Positions 58,206 to 59,926 of a stretch of DNA of 59,926 nt are shown here, one piece after another. The position numbers and the translations under genes are program-made. The notes under the pieces were generated by a model. It was not told the DNA's origin. It made no database searches and saw nothing but the letters and a program-made list of their open reading frames with translations. This DNA comes from Micromonospora acroterricola. Its GTDB lineage: Bacteria; Actinomycetota; Actinomycetes; Mycobacteriales; Micromonosporaceae. The stretch lies in contig NZ_QGKR01000156.1 in the NCBI RefSeq assembly GCF_003172955.1, positions 1 through 59,926 on the forward strand, written 5' to 3'. Position 1 is the first letter of the stretch. Every line of letters begins with the position of its first letter.

Positions 58206-59926
58206 GTGAGCGACGATCACGCCCCCCTCGACGACCCCGAGCAGGACCCGGCGGACAGGCGCCCCGACGGCGCGTCGGCCGGGGAGCGGGCCCCCCACCG
58301 GCCGCGCACCACGGACCCTCTGGAACTGGGCTTCACGCCGCGCAAGCCGGTGCCGTGGCTCGCCCCGTTCCTGCTGATCAGCACCGGCATCCGTACGCTG
58401 CTGGCGATGCTCTTCGGGGCGTACCTGGACAAACGCGAGTTGCAGAACGCGTTCGGCGACGGCGTCTTCCGCCAGGCGGGGCCGGACGGCGGGCTCTGGC
58501 TCGACTACGTGGCCGACCTGGGTGACGGCTTCAACGCCACCTACTCCGTGGCGTACCTGCTGGCACAGCCGGAGCTGACCGTGGACGGGCACCGGCTGCC
58601 CCGGGCGCAGACCCTGGTGATGGGTGGCGACCAGGTGTACCCGTCGGCGGCCTACGCCTCGTACGAGGACCGGTGCAAGGGCCCCTACCAGGCCGCGCTA
58701 CCGGGGACCCCACCGGAGCGGCCCACCCTCTTCGCGGTGCCCGGCAACCACGACTGGTACGACGGCCTCACCGCGTTCCTGCGGTTGTTCGTCCGCTCGC
58801 GGGACCGGCACTTCGGCGGTTGGGGCACCGGGCAGTCTCGGTCGTACTTCGCCGTGGAGCTTCCGGCCAACTGGTGGCTGCTGGGCGTGGACGACCAGTC
58901 CGGCTCGTACCTGGACGACCCGCAGCTGGCGTACTTCGACGAGGTGGCCCGGCGGCTCGGCCCGGAATCGAAGGTGATCATCGCCGCGCCGGCGCCGACC
59001 TGGGTCAAGGCCGCGGACCATCCGACGGCGTACGACTCGATCGACTACTTCGTCCGGACGATCATCGCCCCGACCGGGGCGCGTGTCCGGCTGCTGCTCT
59101 CGGGCGACCTGCACCACTACGCCCGCTACGCGGGGCCGGACCGGCAGCTCATCACCTGCGGCGGCGGCGGGGCGTACCTCTATCCCACGCACAAGCTGCC
59201 GGAGCGCATCGAGGTGCCGCCGAGGGACACCCTGGCCCGACGGGCGAGCCGCGCCGAGCCGTACGACCTGGTGGCGCGCTATCCGGACGCCGCCCGCTCC
59301 CGCCGCTACGGCTGGGGCATCTTCCCCCGGTTGCCGTTCCGCAATCCGGGTTTCACCACCCTGCTCGGCACGCTGCACACGCTGCTGATGCTGGCCATGG
59401 CGGGCACGGCGGCGAACTGGGCGGACACCACGGAGCAGCGGCTCTTCACCGTCCCCCTCGTGGTGATGCTGCTCGTGACGGTGCTGGCGGCGGCCCTGTT
59501 CGCCAAGCCGCCCAGCGCGAGCGGCAAGCGGCACGCGAGACACTGGATCCTCGGCGTCAGCCACGGCCTGGCGCACGTCGGGCTGGCCGCCGCCGGCACC
59601 TGGGCCTGGTTGGCGCTGCCGTTCTACGACTGGCCGTGGCCGCTTCCGGTGGCCGCCGCGGCGGTGCTCTACGGCCCGGTGAGCGGCCTGCTCGCCAGCC
59701 AGCTCGTGGCGGCGTACCTGCTGGTGGCGGGGTCGTTCGGGGTGAACGTCAACGAACTCTTCGCCGGGCAGGGCATCGAGGACTCGAAGTCCTTCCTCCG
59801 GGTGCGCATCGACCCCGACGGCACGCTGACCATCTACCCGGTCGCCGTCGACCGGGTAGCCCGCGACTGGCAGGTCAATCCCGACCAGACACCCACCGCC
59901 AGCTGGCTCACCCCGAAAACCCCGCT
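58206..59926 (+). CDS. Metallophosphoesterase, membrane-linked, 3' end outside window
   Basis: The gene is open to the window end (573 codons present), so the C-terminus is missing. An N-terminal polar region (about 1-50) and one membrane segment (about 56-72) precede the calcineurin-like domain: YVADLGDGFNATY, LVMGGDQVYPSAAY, VPGNHDWYDG and LLLSGDLHHYARY are the metal-binding motifs. Several further hydrophobic segments follow (from about residue 380), giving a multi-pass C-terminal half. It probably hydrolyses a phosphate or nucleotide substrate at the membrane. GTG at 58206 has TACGCT 7 bp upstream (58193-58198), suggesting a leaderless mRNA. Confidence 0.85.
   Translation, partial: MSDDHAPLDDPEQDPADRRPDGASAGERAPHRPRTTDPLELGFTPRKPVPWLAPFLLISTGIRTLLAMLFGAYLDKRELQNAFGDGVFRQAGPDGGLWLDYVADLGDGFNATYSVAYLLAQPELTVDGHRLPRAQTLVMGGDQVYPSAAYASYEDRCKGPYQAALPGTPPERPTLFAVPGNHDWYDGLTAFLRLFVRSRDRHFGGWGTGQSRSYFAVELPANWWLLGVDDQSGSYLDDPQLAYFDEVARRLGPESKVIIAAPAPTWVKAADHPTAYDSIDYFVRTIIAPTGARVRLLLSGDLHHYARYAGPDRQLITCGGGGAYLYPTHKLPERIEVPPRDTLARRASRAEPYDLVARYPDAARSRRYGWGIFPRLPFRNPGFTTLLGTLHTLLMLAMAGTAANWADTTEQRLFTVPLVVMLLVTVLAAALFAKPPSASGKRHARHWILGVSHGLAHVGLAAAGTWAWLALPFYDWPWPLPVAAAAVLYGPVSGLLASQLVAAYLLVAGSFGVNVNELFAGQGIEDSKSFLRVRIDPDGTLTIYPVAVDRVARDWQVNPDQTPTASWLTPKTP

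Overview
The window is about 60 kb of very GC-rich DNA with dense coding, frequent GTG starts and many leaderless-type promoters. It carries actinobacterial marker genes: the septation protein SepH, DUF3027 and DUF2530 proteins, a futalosine menaquinone pathway, an XPB-type helicase with a partner gene, and Ku/LigD end joining. Together with GC-rich palindromes sharing an AAGGGCCCCT core, this points to a chromosomal segment of Micromonospora or a close relative (Micromonosporaceae). The family-level call is inferred from gene content and was not checked by a search.

Layout. 0.1-6.3 kb: minus-strand metabolic genes (DUF4230 protein, glutaryl-CoA-dehydrogenase-like enzyme, small VapB-like protein, nitroreductase, aldose-1-epimerase-like protein, MFS transporter, PdxH). 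6.5-10.3 kb: plus-strand citrate synthase, SerC and SepH. 10.4-15.0 kb: minus-strand ThpR, a membrane-anchored unknown, a MarR-MFS pair and an NCS2 purine permease. 15.1-24.9 kb: DUF2530 and DUF3027 proteins, MFS-MqnB, an XRE-GNAT fusion, a 0.7 kb repeat island, MqnD, a cold-shock protein, a HAD phosphatase and the large helicase-associated protein. 24.9-28.0 kb: small membrane protein, L,D-transpeptidase lipoprotein and XPB helicase. 28.0-30.4 kb: an accessory-looking stretch with a methyltransferase of relaxed codon use, a stand-alone GntR winged helix, and a divergent DivIVA-like/unknown pair behind a near-consensus promoter and three iterated repeats.

30.4-32.0 kb: an ECF41-type sigma factor (SnoaL-like extension) divergent from its AhpD-like partner, with the same promoter motif on both sides. 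32.0-36.0 kb: secreted M43 protease, secreted unknown, TIGR03089 protein, polytopic membrane protein. 36.0-39.0 kb: NHEJ locus with split LigD polymerase and ligase genes divergent from Ku, which has a histone-like Lys/Ala tail. 39.0-49.4 kb: DUF4241 protein, FKBP isomerase, SCO6745-family protein, HAD phosphatase, quinone reductase, acyl-CoA ligase, Nudix hydrolase, aldo/keto reductase divergent from a TetR regulator, DHA2 transporter. 49.5-54.0 kb: PfpI-like protein, then a heptose set (HldE, family-2 and family-9 glycosyltransferases). 54.0-59.9 kb: Hsp20, DUF2231, PPOX flavoprotein, VOC protein, small membrane protein, methyltransferase, tRNA-Thr(CGT), and a metallophosphoesterase cut by the window end.

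Most genes are chromosomal housekeeping or niche functions. The least explained parts are the repeat island (19.7-20.4 kb), the GntR/DivIVA-like module with iterated repeats (29.1-30.3 kb), and the ECF41 promoter pair. No transposase, integrase, CRISPR array, rRNA or origin was seen.
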